Shown here piece after piece: positions 33,802 to 45,051 of a DNA stretch of 64,000 nucleotides; positions within the stretch are counted from its first letter, which is position 1; each line of letters opens with the position of its first letter. The position numbers were made by a program, and so were the translations under genes. Location of the stretch: the NCBI GenBank assembly GCA_946406115.1, contig OX291544.1, positions 34,303,521 to 34,367,520 of the forward strand, given 5' to 3'. The notes below the pieces were generated by a model. It was not told the DNA's origin and did not search any database. It was given only the letters and a program-made list of their open reading frames with translations. The DNA comes from Apoda limacodes (Eukaryota > Arthropoda > Insecta > Lepidoptera > Limacodidae).

Positions 33802-34825
33802 TTTGGTGACGTAACTTGGAAATATTGCCTACAATATCCGGAACAATAATCATTATTACGTTAATTAAGTTTATCGAATTCTAAGTATCTATTTATTTTA
33901 TTAAGTATCTTTAATTTTCTCGGTTTTTGCGTGTCTAAAGAAGACAAAGAAATTCAAAATTACTCGGGTTGTAACTTACTATAATTCTAGACCGGCTCGA
34001 TTACGATCTACCCAAACTGGAGGCCTTAAAAAAAATTGCACTGCTAATTCGTACCGTGAGCAGCGGCACTGCTCGCCATCGTACATGTACCTACATAAGT
34101 ACATAGACGACGTTCACCGCCGGAAGTTACATCACAATTGAATGTACGGGAAACTTTTAGAACGAAAGCGACGGAGTGAATGATACTAAGACGTGTGGAC
34201 CAATCAAATTCTCCACAAGCGAAATTTTGAAATTCCCAGAAATTTTGAAGAACGGCTTGAACAATCGGCGAACTCGAAATTGCAAATACACAGCGATTGG
34301 ACAACCAAATACGCGTCGCTTAGCGGAAGTAGTGACTAACACACATATAGAAGCGAGCCCTCATATAAAAATCATTGCAGGCTCAGCATCAGCTGGCCTT
34401 AGAGGTCAGTGACCCCATACTTCGTACCTAAGCACCAGCTGGTATAGCTGGTGGCAAAGGGCAGCCCTGATCAGCTGGCTACAGTAGCCATGACCATAGC
34501 TCAGATATCTACGTTGCCTTGGTAGCAATTCTCCAATGCGTCTGAACGTGATATCAGTCTAACCTAGGCTGATCTGAAGCTCCAATATACAGTGCCAGTA
34601 GGTATACCGTGAATATAAAAAGATTAATAAACCATTGTAAAGTGTTAAGTTAATCTAGGTCTTATAATAGAATTATATTTTAGATAAATTTGTTATTAGG
34701 AAAACATTTAATAAATATTATTGTACCTAAAGAATATTTTTATAAAGTGTCTGTTCCAAAATACAAGCAACTTGATTATAGGCGAGAACTAAACCCACGA
34801 TTAACTCATTCCTATATTCAAATTT

Positions 34826-34898
34826 GACGGCCAAGGGGTTGAGTCATGCTGACTAAGTGATAGCTAGCCGAGGCTTGGGTTCGAATCCCAAACTGAAC
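34826..34898 (+). other. tRNA-like segment with A- and B-box
   Basis: GGCCAAGGGGTTGAG resembles a class II (Ser/Leu) tRNA A box, and TTGGGTTCGAATCCCAA forms a perfect T-arm with a canonical B box. An AGTCA/TGACT stem lies between. There is no convincing acceptor stem or normal anticodon arm, so it is not a working tRNA gene. It may be a tRNA-derived SINE head. Mirrored at 36920-36992. No other SINE body was recognised. Confidence 0.4.
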
Positions 34899-34907
34899 CG
34901 TTACAAA

Positions 34908-34921
34908 TTTGGCACCAAACG
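34908..34921 (+). other. Candidate gypsy primer binding site
   Basis: TTTGGCACCAAACG follows ...gttaca, as expected for an LTR end (CA) plus a primer site related to the TGGCGCCCAACG class. A gypsy pol C-terminus on the same strand lies in the spacer (35345-35735), so both may be remnants of one internally deleted element. Mirrored at 36897-36910. Confidence 0.45.
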
Positions 34922-35344
34922 TATATGTATTTTATTTTGGAACGACACATTATATTTTTAGCAAGTTTTGATAATATTTGTAAATTAATGTGAATTTTAA
35001 CTAAAGTTAAACATTTTTTATACAATTTTAGTCAGTCAACCAAGCTTATAAAATATTTTAAATGCGTACTAATAATATTTTATTTCAGCAGTGTTTTTTT
35101 AAGTGAAGTGATAAACTAATATAAATGTAAAAAAAAAAGAAAAAATACGTATTGTGCTCGTGTAAAAATGAAATCGTAATCGCGTAATATAAATGTCGCG
35201 TATTAAAATTTTACGGTCCCGTGATTATTTTTTTTTTTTTAAATAAATATAAATTAGTAGTGTTTATAAATTAATTTCGGTAGCTATTTTCTTAAATAAA
35301 AATAAATTTACGGATACACGCCGTAATTTTAAATGCATGGTAGA

Positions 35345-35735
35345 GAGTAAATTCTAGATGGTAAATCGCACAAAATAGATTTTGATAAACTAGATACATC
35401 AGAAATAAAGGATAGATCTAAATACGCGACAAACTTGAAAACATTAAGCAATATTTTCGAAAATGTGCAAAAATCATTAACTTTAGCGTACCAAAAGAAC
35501 GCAGAAAGATATAATTTACGTAGAAAAATGGTATATTATAAAATTGGACACATTGTGTGGAGAAGATCACACTACCTATCCAAAGCATTAGATTTTTTTT
35601 CACAGAACTAATTTCGCCAAAATTCATAAAGGCAAAAGTTATTAAAAAAATCACTAAAAACATGTATTTGCTAGAAAATACGGAATCCGGAAAAACAGGT
35701 ACTTATCACATTTCTGACATAATTAAATCATAAAA
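35345..35735 (+). pseudogene. Gypsy integrase C-terminus in palindrome spacer
   Basis: Plus-strand translation gives NLKTLSNIFENVQKSL, AYQKNAERYNLRRKM, YKIGHIVWRRSHYLSKALDFF. After a one-base shift in a T-run it continues ELISPKFIKAKVIKKI, TKNMYLLENTESGKTGTYH and ISDIIKS, then stop. This is the gypsy integrase C-terminal domain with its usual ending. It is single-copy in the window because it lies in the spacer between the palindrome arms. The minus-strand ORF over it is a shadow. Confidence 0.88.
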
Positions 35736-36510
35736 GTAAACTAATAAATAAACTTTACTGTAACACAACATAAGTTATATTTTATAAACAAAAAAGTAGG
35801 TATGAGCAGATTAACAAGTTAAACTTCATAAAACTTTTACTAAGCCAAATCGGGTTAATTTTCTACCTAAAATAAACCATTTTCTTTTAAATGGTAGAAA
35901 AAAATAATATGTACATAGTTGTAGAAATAAGCATATAAAAATAATAATAAATATAAACATACTATATTATGTATTTATATGTTATACACGTACACAGCAT
36001 GGCTATGCATACATACATACTACACACATATTTCAAGTTATTACACTATACATAACCTGCTCGGTAAATTAGACTGAAGAATGGATGACGCGCGAAAGTC
36101 TTAACGAATTATACTATACACGTACATTTAGATAATATGTCTAATTTATATTATATATATCTTATTTGTATATTATTGTGTAATAATATTAATATACTGA
36201 TAGGCTCGCGTTAAATCGCAATTTAAAAGATTTTTATTTTTATTCCAAAACGCTCTTGTGAGTACCTTTTACGGTCTCCAAACGATTTTAGTCCTCAGCA
36301 GAGTGACGAAAAGATTTCATCCTCTCCAGTCCCAGATCCCAAAGTTAAATCCTAGGCAGAGCCTGTAGCTCTTACCAGGGTACCAAAGGACATTAAGGGT
36401 GACTTAAATTATGGTTAGGGTTTTGTTTTTTCAATTTTGCATTAAACGTTAGATTTTTTTCATTTGTAGTTCAGTTATAAGTCGCGAATTTGAAAAACAG
36501 TTGGTGCAAA
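35736..36510. other. Palindrome spacer, non-coding
   Basis: AT-rich, with short (at)/(ata) runs and a stretch near 36250-36420 of mixed composition. It may contain gypsy 3' sequence, but no LTR match to upstream DNA was found. Confidence 0.45.
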
Positions 36511-36543
36511 AACGTCACGTAACGTGGTTGGTTACGTGACGTT
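36511..36543. repeat. 13-bp perfect hairpin at palindrome inner edge
   Basis: AACGTCACGTAAC, loop GTGGTTG, GTTACGTGACGTT. It ends 2 bp before the right arm begins (36546) and has no counterpart beside the left arm's inner end (35272). Confidence 0.93.
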
Positions 36544-36545
36544 TG

Positions 36546-39500
36546 AATTTATAAACACTACTAATTTATATTTATTTAAAAAAAAAAAAATAATCACGGG
36601 ACCGTAAAATTTTAATACGCGACATTTATATTACGCGATTACGATTTCATTTTTACACGAGCACAATACGTATTTTTTCTTTTTTTTTTACATTTATATT
36701 AGTTTATCACTTCACTTAAAAAAACACTGCTGAAATAAAATATTATTAGTACGCATTTAAAATATTTTATAAGCTTGGTTGACTGACTAAAATTGTATAA
36801 AAAATGTTTAACTTTAGTTAAAATTCACATTAATTTACAAATATTATCAAAACTTGCTAAAAATATAATGTGTCGTTCCAAAATAAAATACATATACGTT
36901 TGGTGCCAAATTTGTAACGGTTCAGTTTGGGATTCGAACCCAAGCCTCGGCTAGCTATCACTTAGTCAGCATGACTCAACCCCTTGGCCGTCAAATTTGA
37001 ATATAGGAATGAGTTAATCGTGGGTTTAGTTCTCGCCTATAATCAAGTTGCTTGTATTTTGGAACAGACACTTTATAAAAATATTCTTTAGGTACAATAA
37101 TATTTATTAAATGTTTTCCTAATAACAAATTTATCTAAAATATAATTCTATTATAAGACCTAGATTAACTTAACACTTTACAATGGTTTATTAATCTTTT
37201 TATATTCACGGTATACCTACTGGCACTGTATATTGGAGCTTCAGATCAGCCTAGGTTAGACTGATATCACGTTCAGACGCATTGGAGAATTGCTACCAAG
37301 GCAACGTAGATATCTGAGCTATGGTCATGGCTACTGTAGCCAGCTGATCAGGGCTGCCCTTTGCCACCAGCTATACCAGCTGGTGCTTAGGTACGAAGTA
37401 TGGGGTCACTGACCTCTAAGGCCAGCTGATGCTGAGCCTGCAATGATTTTTATATGAGGGCTCGCTTCTATATGTGTGTTAGTCACTACTTCCGCTAAGC
37501 GACGCGTATTTGGTTGTCCAATCGCTGTGTATTTGCAATTTCGAGTTCGCCGATTGTTCAAGCCGTTCTTCAAAATTTCTGGGAATTTCAAAATTTCGCT
37601 TGTGGAGAATTTGATTGGTCCACACGTCTTAGTATCATTCACTCCGTCGCTTTCGTTCTAAAAGTTTCCCGTACATTCAATTGTGATGTAACTTCCGGCG
37701 GTGAACGTCGTCTATGTACTTATGTAGGTACATGTACGATGGCGAGCAGTGCCGCTGCTCACGGTACGAATTAGCAGTGCAATTTTTTTTAAGGCCTCCA
37801 GTTTGGGTAGATCGTAATCGAGCCGGTCTAGAATTATAGTAAGTTACAACCCGAGTAATTTTGAATTTCTTTGTCTTCTTTAGACACGCAAAAACCGAGA
37901 AAATTAAAGATACTTAATAAAATAAATAGATACTTAGAATTCGATAAACTTAATTAACGTAATAATGATTATTGTTCCGGATATTGTAGGCAATATTTCC
38001 AAGTTACGTCACCAAATGTTGGGATTAGTTAATGTATTTTAAATTGGCAAAACGTCACAACATCGTAAAGAGAGCCGTGTCATTGCATCAGTGTCGCTGT
38101 CCAAGCCTATCAGCGATTTTCTTACAGCAGGTCAGCAACATGCATGTATACGTACCTACATTAAAATATTTTAGTAGGGCGGCAGCGGCGATAAGTGCAA
38201 GACATCTTACAGCAGGTCAACAAACAACATGCAATTATACGTACATTAAAATATCTTAGTAGCGCGGCAGTTTGTGCAATAAATTAGGTTTCATCGTCAA
38301 TTTAACTCGTATTTTATTCTTAGTCAGAATGAACTTAAGACTTGACCTGAGAGAGGTCGGGCACAGCGAGTAAACGCACTACTATGAAGCTTGAACGGTA
38401 AAGGTAGGGCACAGTGAGTACATACTTGAATGAGTACTCCGAATTGGGGCAAATTCCTCCCGCTCTACTCCAGCTTACAGAAGACCGCGTCCAAATAAGT
38501 CAAACTAGTACATTGAGTAGTGTTGTGTTCCTGGCGGTGAGTAAGTTAGCCAGAGCTCATAAGGATTCACTGAGTTCTTTCGCGTACTTTCGCCAACGAG
38601 ATTTCCAGATATCGAGGACCATAAGGGCTCCTCACTATAAGAGCTCAAATTCAGTCTTAGTGGATTTGCCTCTTGGCTCCGCAGGCCACTGTCTCGTTCG
38701 GACTCGAGTGCCATGCACACAAGCCGATCTATCTTGGCTAACTAATTGGCATTGTGTATCGTGATTATGCATCGTACCCGGAGACGCAGCTCTGCTTTAG
38801 CTTAGAAGATCCTGACATTTGCACAGCCGCAGTCAAAAAACGGCCGTAGTTTAGTCGTCTAGCCTGCAGACGTCTGCAAAGAAGCTAAAATTCTCAAGCA
38901 AACTGCGTATGAGGCTTATTTAAGATATTTAAATATTTAAGATATTTAAATATTTAAGATATTTGAGAGAATTTCGATATTTAATAGTACTATTGGCATT
39001 AGCGCCATCATAATTATATTTTTGCACAATCATATGTACATACATATATGTACATATAAAATTATCCATACTATCCATGAATATAATATAAAAATAAATA
39101 TTATAAATGCGAAAGTAAATCTGTCTGTTACCTTTTCACGGTGAAACCACTGTACTGATCAAGATGAAATTTGACATGCAGATAGTTTTGAGTCGCGGAA
39201 AAGGACATAAGCTACTTGAAAACGTCAAGTATTATTCGTTTAGTAATTGAGGAGTTTCCGTTGAAATCCTACACCGATGACCGAATACAAAGAATACAAA
39301 GAAGTTTGCAATACAAGTTTGTAAAGCAGTAACCTTCGCTCTGTTGAGTACTCCAAATTTTTTGAAAACCAGCTTCACCTTGTCTTGCAAAAGATCTTGA
39401 AACTGAACATCGCTGCAGATGTCAACACCATGGATCCCAATGCTCTTGGATGCCTTGTGCGCCACCGTAGTGGTAAAAAAGAAGGCTGCATAACGCTGAC

Positions 39501-42085
39501 GATCTAATTTAATTTAGCACATTAGCAAAAACATACTGTTGGTTCACAGTCACCGTAATCAAGGGGCGAAAAAGTCTGTAGGTGGATGGAAAGTACGTTG
39601 TTGGCGATTTGTCACAAACGGTGTAGATTTGAGCGTCTATTCGGTGTCGATGGATCGGTCGGATCGTGTCGATGGATCGGTCTGACCTTTGTCTGTGAAA
39701 CTATTACACCCTGTACACTAAACTCAGTTGATTTTCCATAACGTAGACGCGCTGGTTGCAGCTCACATCCGTCTCTACGTGTTTGTATGAGACTTTGTGT
39801 GTTTGTGTGTTGTATGTGCGTGTAGAGCTATAAGTAATACCTTGTATAATATAGCTTTAGTTCTGTGACTGCTGTCAAAGTAACGGGCCTTGTGCTGGGA
39901 CGATGTTGATAATTGATCATTAATACCGATTATTGCTGCTGTGCTATATATTGAATATATTTTTAATTGTAAAAACATAATCTCTTCCCCTATCCCTCTT
40001 TTCCCTGATTCTCCTTTCCGCTTTCAATTAACTTATCCAGAAACCTTCCCAACGGCCGTAGGCACAAATATCACCTAAGATTCAACGCAATGGGACGAAT
40101 ACAAAAACAAGGCAACGTGCATGTTTATATATATATACCTTTACATTTAGATACTAAAGCGTTATTTCAATATCTATCTATATCTATATCTATATTCTAT
40201 GTATATATAAATTATATATAAATACATATTATTTTATGTTCTCTGTCTCTCTAGCTACCACTTTCCCACAAAAACTCCATGATTGAATACGATACAAATT
40301 ATTTGATGTTTTCTGTCGCTCTAGCTACCGCTGTGTTATGGAAACTCCATGATTAACTATGATTAAATCTAACTTATTGCATAAACTTCCGGATTTACTT
40401 TATAATGGCAACCCAAATGATATGAACCATACTGTTCTTGACACTATAACTACATAGTATAATAAAATATTTACCTACTTCAAAAAAGAAACTTATTTCC
40501 AGTCGCTTTAGTTTTAACGAATGGGCTATCCCAGGTATTATAAAAGTAGACGTAAACTGTTTGAATTATATAAAGAAAGAACCTTTAATGATACCCCAGT
40601 ATATAGGGAATACATAATGATACCCCAGTATATAGGGAATACATAATGATACCCCAGTATATAGGGAATACATAATGATACCCCAGTATATAGGGAATAC
40701 ATAATGATACCCCAGTATATAGGAAATACATAATGATACCCCAGTATATAGGGAATACATAATGATACCCCAGTATATAGGGAATACATAATGATACCCC
40801 AGTATATAGGGAATACATAATGATACCCCAGTATATAGGGAATACATAATGATACCCCAGTATATAGGGAATACATAATGATACCCCAGTATATAGGGAA
40901 TACATAATGATACCCCAGTATATAGGGAATACATAATGATACCCCAGTATATAGGGAATACATAATGATACCCCAGTATATAGGGAATACATAAAAAATA
41001 CTCAAAAACCTTTAAAAAAGGCATGTCTTGGTGCAAAATTAATTCACCGCAGAAATAAAGTAAACAATTCAACAAATAAAATTATAAAAACTAAATGGAG
41101 CATAATAAAAAATAAAACTGGTAAAACTAATAATTCAGAAACAAATAAATTTATAAAAACTAAATAGAACATAATAAGAAATAAAACTAGTAAAACTAAG
41201 AATTTTTGTGAGAACTTTCAGTTGATCGTTGATGATACTAGTTTAGAACAAATATTGAGGTGGCTCTTGCTTTTGAATTTTTTTAGCAGTATTTCATTTA
41301 AAACCACCGAACATCTTGACTAAAGTCCAAATATAGCAGAACAAAAATATTAAAACTAATGTAATATTAATATCAATGATAAAAAAAAATATTAATAAAA
41401 AAAAAATATTTCCTTTGTATTTCAAAAGATTAGTCTTACGGATATCATTAATACATTTAAAATATTAGAAATAGCTTCTGCCAGCGGCTTCGCCCGCCCT
41501 AAATTTGGTTATCGGCGTAGGATTTTTACGGCAACTCCTCAATTATAGAAAAAATATCCAAACAATCAAATATTTCCTCTTTATAATAATAGTGTAGATA
41601 GAAAGGTAGATTAGGTAGGCATAATACATTCGTATCTGTGAAACCATGGAAATACACATACAAAACTTCAACCCAATCGTCCAAGCTGTTTAGCAGTTGA
41701 CATACCGACAGCAGCGCCACCTACCGGGTCCAATTGTATTTTTTAAGCATCCAGGAAACCATCGAAATACCCATATAAAATTTCAACCCAATTGGTTCAG
41801 CCATTTAGAAGTTATGTGAAAAAGATAAGTACGGCAGGATAATTCGTACTACCAGTGTTCTTATAACCCATTTTCCCGTAGGAAAGAAGCATTTTCCCGC
41901 TGTAAAAAGTAGCGTACGTTTATCGGATAATGTCGGCTTCTAATGGTAAAAGAATTTTTTAAATCGGTCCAGTGTTACGGAGCCTATTTGTGGAGTGGCG
42001 GCAAAGAGGAGATCTCCAAAGAGGCGAGGTGTTATATGCCTGGGGACCGCCGTGGTCTTATCATTCTGTTCGGTTTCTATATATA
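36546..42085 (-). repeat. Right arm of a large palindrome (5540 bp)
   Basis: Reverse complement of 29462-35272. It is shorter because its 29-bp array has 14 rather than 24 units (-290 bp). It has one extra copy of a 17-bp atatttaa-type repeat near 38925-38960 (+17) and small homopolymer changes (about +2). At its outer end the sequence continues uninterrupted into the rest of an LTR of a miniature retrotransposon, so this side appears ancestral. Its contents are the mirror images of those listed for the left arm. Confidence 0.95.
40586..40991. repeat. 29-bp minisatellite, 14 copies (right arm)
   Basis: Reverse complement of the left-arm array. Exactly 14 units with one variant (ggaaat for gggaat near 40723). 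All three minus frames are open for the same reason as in the left arm. Confidence 0.97.
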
Positions 42086-42190
42086 CTCATCGACAGAAGA
42101 AACTTTGATATCGCGATGTAGGATATCAAAGTTTCTTCTGTGACGCGTGACGTCAGCCTTGCTTGTAGCGGTATGATATGATCCGCTACA
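41989..42190 (-). repeat. TRIM 3' LTR with hairpin insertion
   Basis: Matches 42776-42959, but carries roughly 20 extra bases at about 42120-42141 and a small change near 42030. The palindrome arm boundary (42085) falls inside it. Confidence 0.88.
42094..42140. repeat. 19-bp perfect inverted repeat in the LTR
   Basis: CAGAAGAAACTTTGATATC, 9-nt loop, GATATCAAAGTTTCTTCTG. The sister LTR has only the first arm (cagaagaaactttgata), so the second arm was added as an inverted copy of nearby sequence. It starts 8 bp outside the palindrome's right arm. Confidence 0.93.
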
Positions 42191-42775
42191 TCACTCCCTT
42201 CCCAGACCGAAGGTCGATAATTCTTGCAGTTATGCTTGCGTACGATCTTGAGAATGCCGAGTATGCGCCGTCCACAGTGAGTCGGGAGGGCGTGTAGTGC
42301 ATGCCGAATATCAGCAGTCTGCGGTGAGTCGAGACTGGTACGTTGCGCTGTGTGTCTGCAGTGAGTCGAGACACTGGCGAGTGCCGGCATGGAGGTTGCG
42401 TATGGCCACGGTGAGTCGGGTCCATAGAATGATTGGCTGTGTGTCCCGTTGAATCGAGACACTGGCCTTAATTAGTGGCAGAAGCGACGAGCAGAGAATG
42501 CCACGCTGGAGTGAGAGTACTCGACAGGGTGGTGTGAGTACAGTGGAGGTGCCACGCTGGAGTGTGAATTCTCAACAGGTTGTGGTGGAATGCTGTACAG
42601 TTGTGTCGCCGGAGAGGAGCTGCAGGAACTAGGAAGCGCTGAAGTGCTGCGGATAGGTCCTGATGAAAGCTCTGAGATGCGAAGCGTACGGTTGAAAACT
42701 GGTCCGTGTACCTGGTAGGAAGGAGTAGGCTGCTGGCTGCGGAAGGTGCGTCAATGTTCAGCTCGGGGTCACCAA

Positions 42776-42959
42776 TGTGGAGCGGCGGCAAAGAGGAGAT
42801 CTCCTGCCAGGCGAGGTGTTTATGCCTGGGGACCGCCGTGGTCCACTTATCATTCTGTTCGATTTCTATATATACTCATCGACAGAAGAAACTTTGATAG
42901 CGCGATGTAGGACGCGTGACGTCAGCCTTGCTTGTAGCGGTATGATATGATCCGCTACA
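42776..42959 (-). repeat. TRIM 5' LTR
   Basis: The reference form of the LTR. On the minus strand it begins TGTAGCGGATCATATCATAC and ends GCCGCTCCACA. Related LTR sequence is found at 54948-55800 and at the palindrome's left edge. Confidence 0.9.
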
Positions 42960-42999
42960 TATTCAATACAAACAAACAAACAGTCAAATCCTTTTTTTT

Positions 43000-43480
43000 T
43001 ATACTACTAGGGTGGAAAACAAGCTTACGGTCCGCCAGATGGTAAGCGGTCACCGTAACCTATGGACATTTGCAACACCAGGGGTATCACTCGCGCATTG
43101 CCGACTCTTCAGAAATCTAATAACTTCTTTCTTGAAGAACTCCATACCGTAGTCCTTGGAAAAAACCTTGGCAGGGAGCTCATTCCTCAACTTAAACGTT
43201 CGCGGGAGGACGTTTCTCTGTAACTGCATTTAGGTTCTAAAGTGTGAGAATGAATTCCCTGCCGAAGGCGAGCGGTGCGATGGTAGAAAGTAGCCGTGGG
43301 CATCATTTCGATCAATTCCTCAGAACACATCCCATTGTACTAGCGGTAGAACACACACAAGGAGGCAAAGTCTCTCCTCATACTTAAGGACTCGACACGG
43401 CAAGTGAGTTTAGAATCGTCGACAATTATCACAGCCCATCGTTGAACCGAGTCAATATTAGTCTTTATGATATTAGTGTA
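43000..43480 (-). mobile_element. LINE family A 3' fragment
   Basis: Reverse complement of the ORF2 end and 3' UTR described at 14610-15360. The 3' UTR (ggtaagcggtcaccgtaacc on plus) is near 43040 and the coding region extends up to the segment around 43440. It is frameshifted and 5'-truncated. Confidence 0.82.
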
Positions 43481-43499
43481 GATAAATAAATGAGATGAA

Positions 43500-44490
43500 A
43501 CTTATCTAAGTCATATTTCTTATAAACCAGATTGTTTAACAGATCCAAACAATTTTCGGCCTATTTCAATACCATGTTTTAAAAAAAATCATACTATACA
43601 TACATACTAAGTCAAATTTCTGTGTCAATGACTTACTAAGTAGTGAAGAGTTTGGCTTTATGAAAGGCCGTTCCACAACCAATGCAGGAGTGGCATCATT
43701 AAAAATATATTTAAAGCCTGGGATGATTCGCATCATGCTCTTGGCGTGTTTTGTGATTTACCTAAGGCATTTGACTGTGTTCAACATGAAAATCTCATCA
43801 GGAAGCTACATCACTATGGCATTAGAGGCAAGGCTTTCGATCTTTTGACCTCTACATTAGTAGCAGAGTACAGTTAATGGATATCAACGGTGAAAGCCCT
43901 CCGGGATCTGCAGTCACGATGGAAGTACCTGATGGCTCAATTTTAGGTCCTTTTCTTTTCCTTATTAACATTAAAGATCTACCATATCATGTAAAAAACC
44001 ATGATGTTGTCTTATTTGCTGACGACACCTCTTTACTTTTTAAAGTAAAGAGACGACAGATATTTAATAAATAACGCCATTTCTAGGATTGTAAATTGGC
44101 TTAACGCTAATAAATTGTTACTTAATGAGAAAAAACCAAATGTGGTAAATTTACATTGCCGAATGTTAGTCAAACCTAGACATGTATTAATATTAATGGA
44201 GTGCTTGTTGATTCAACAGTCTTTCTTGGCATAACGCTGAACTCCAAACTTAAAAGTTAAAAGTTTTTGGTGCATGATACTCGGTTACACACTCTTTTAT
44301 GGGGCAATGTTGACACTTTTACTACAAAGTTCCTAATAATAATTAAAAAGCTATCAATTAGTTAATTTAAATCTTTTTTTAAACAGCAACTTTGTAAAAA
44401 AGCATACTACAATATTTCAGACCATATAAATGATAAAAATCCATGGGACTTAAGATGCTCAATTACAAGACGCAAAGGTAAACCAAATTA
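43500..44490 (+). pseudogene. LINE ORF2 reverse transcriptase, frameshifted (family B)
   Basis: Motifs in order: DPNNFRPISI, SSEEFGFMKGRSTTNAG, a frame-shifted DLPKAFDCVQHENLIRKLH, VQLMDINGESPPGSAVTM, PDGSILGPFLFLI (normally PQGS) and VVLFADDTSLLFKV (RT active site). A late VDSTVFLGITL segment and the end AYYNISDHINDKNPW with KGKPN follow. Several stops and shifts occur. It differs in sequence from family A and lacks the endonuclease. It is a dead jockey/CR1-group copy. Confidence 0.88.
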
Positions 44491-45051
44491 AAGTGAAAAT
44501 AATCTAAAATTGTACGGCTTAAATTTTTTATTTAAAACATTGATGATTTAGATGATGTTTTTGTATTTTTTTGACAATATGTACTATTTATGCTGTTATC
44601 ACTATGATTTTTTACTTTTTCTAAAAGAATAGGCAACTATCGAGTTTCTTACCGGATTTTTCTCGATAGAAATCCACATTGTGAACCGAAATTTCAAAAA
44701 TTAAATTGTATTTAATAACTTTGACGATTCAAAAGTGTTTGTAAATGTGATACTAATTATTTAATGTTCTCTGTCCCTCTAGCTCCCACTGTGATAAAAA
44801 ATCTTTTTTTTTCTTTTAATTTTACCGTTCAGTCGCCCTAATCCCTATTTTTAAATAAGTACAAAACATTCTGAAACACGTTAGCCATATTCTTTACAAA
44901 ACCTACTTAACAGATTCATAGATTTTGACATACCTACTTTTTGCTAAACAACAAAATCTTAATCCGTTTAAAACTGCGAATTTCCTTTGTTAGTGCTCTT
45001 TTACCCTACCAAAGGATGTTACTCTGAACATTTGACGTCTCAACGGTGTCT
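44491..45051. other. AT-rich DNA, no gene recognised
   Basis: Contains tgttctctgtccctctagct (44764-44783), also found in related form inside the palindrome arms near 31600. Otherwise unannotated. Confidence 0.45.

Larger units (their letters stand above)
29462..35272 (+). repeat. Left arm of a large palindrome (5811 bp)
   Basis: The whole segment is the reverse complement of 36546-42085. Mirrored positions sum to 71818 in the inner part, to 71835 beyond a 17-bp indel and to about 71547 outside the 29-bp array, so collinearity is complete. Compared stretches are identical except for single-base differences (for example around 30093 and 31427). The arm contains part of an LTR, Helitron-like ends, a minisatellite, a LINE scrap and a gypsy 5' region, all mirrored in the other arm. 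Confidence 0.95.
41989..42959 (-). mobile_element. Miniature LTR retrotransposon (TRIM-like), complete
   Basis: Two LTRs (202 and 184 bp) with ends TGTAGCGG...CTCCACA flank a 585-bp interior. On the minus strand the interior starts with TTGGTGACCCCGA, the primer-site type of lepidopteran gypsy elements, and ends in a purine tract GGGAAGGGAGTGA before the 3' LTR. A 4-bp target duplication TATT flanks it (41985-41988; 42960-42963). The interior has only short Pro/Ser/His-rich frames and no pol, so it is non-autonomous. Confidence 0.88.

Noticed and set aside
34044..34304. 86-residue ORF and its mirror at 37514-37774
   Set aside because: Appears conserved only because it lies in the palindrome arms; overlaps another unconvincing ORF on the opposite strand.
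34826..34898. Functional tRNA gene
   Set aside because: A and B boxes are present, but acceptor pairing and a normal anticodon arm are not.
35418..35663. 81-residue minus-strand ORF in the palindrome spacer
   Set aside because: Shadow of the plus-strand gypsy integrase C-terminus, which has clear motifs.
29462..42085. Palindrome explained as a simple missed-adapter (self-complementary read) artefact
   Set aside because: A 1.27-kb unique spacer and different minisatellite copy numbers in the two arms do not fit one molecule read forward and back. Other assembly errors remain possible and are kept as an alternative.
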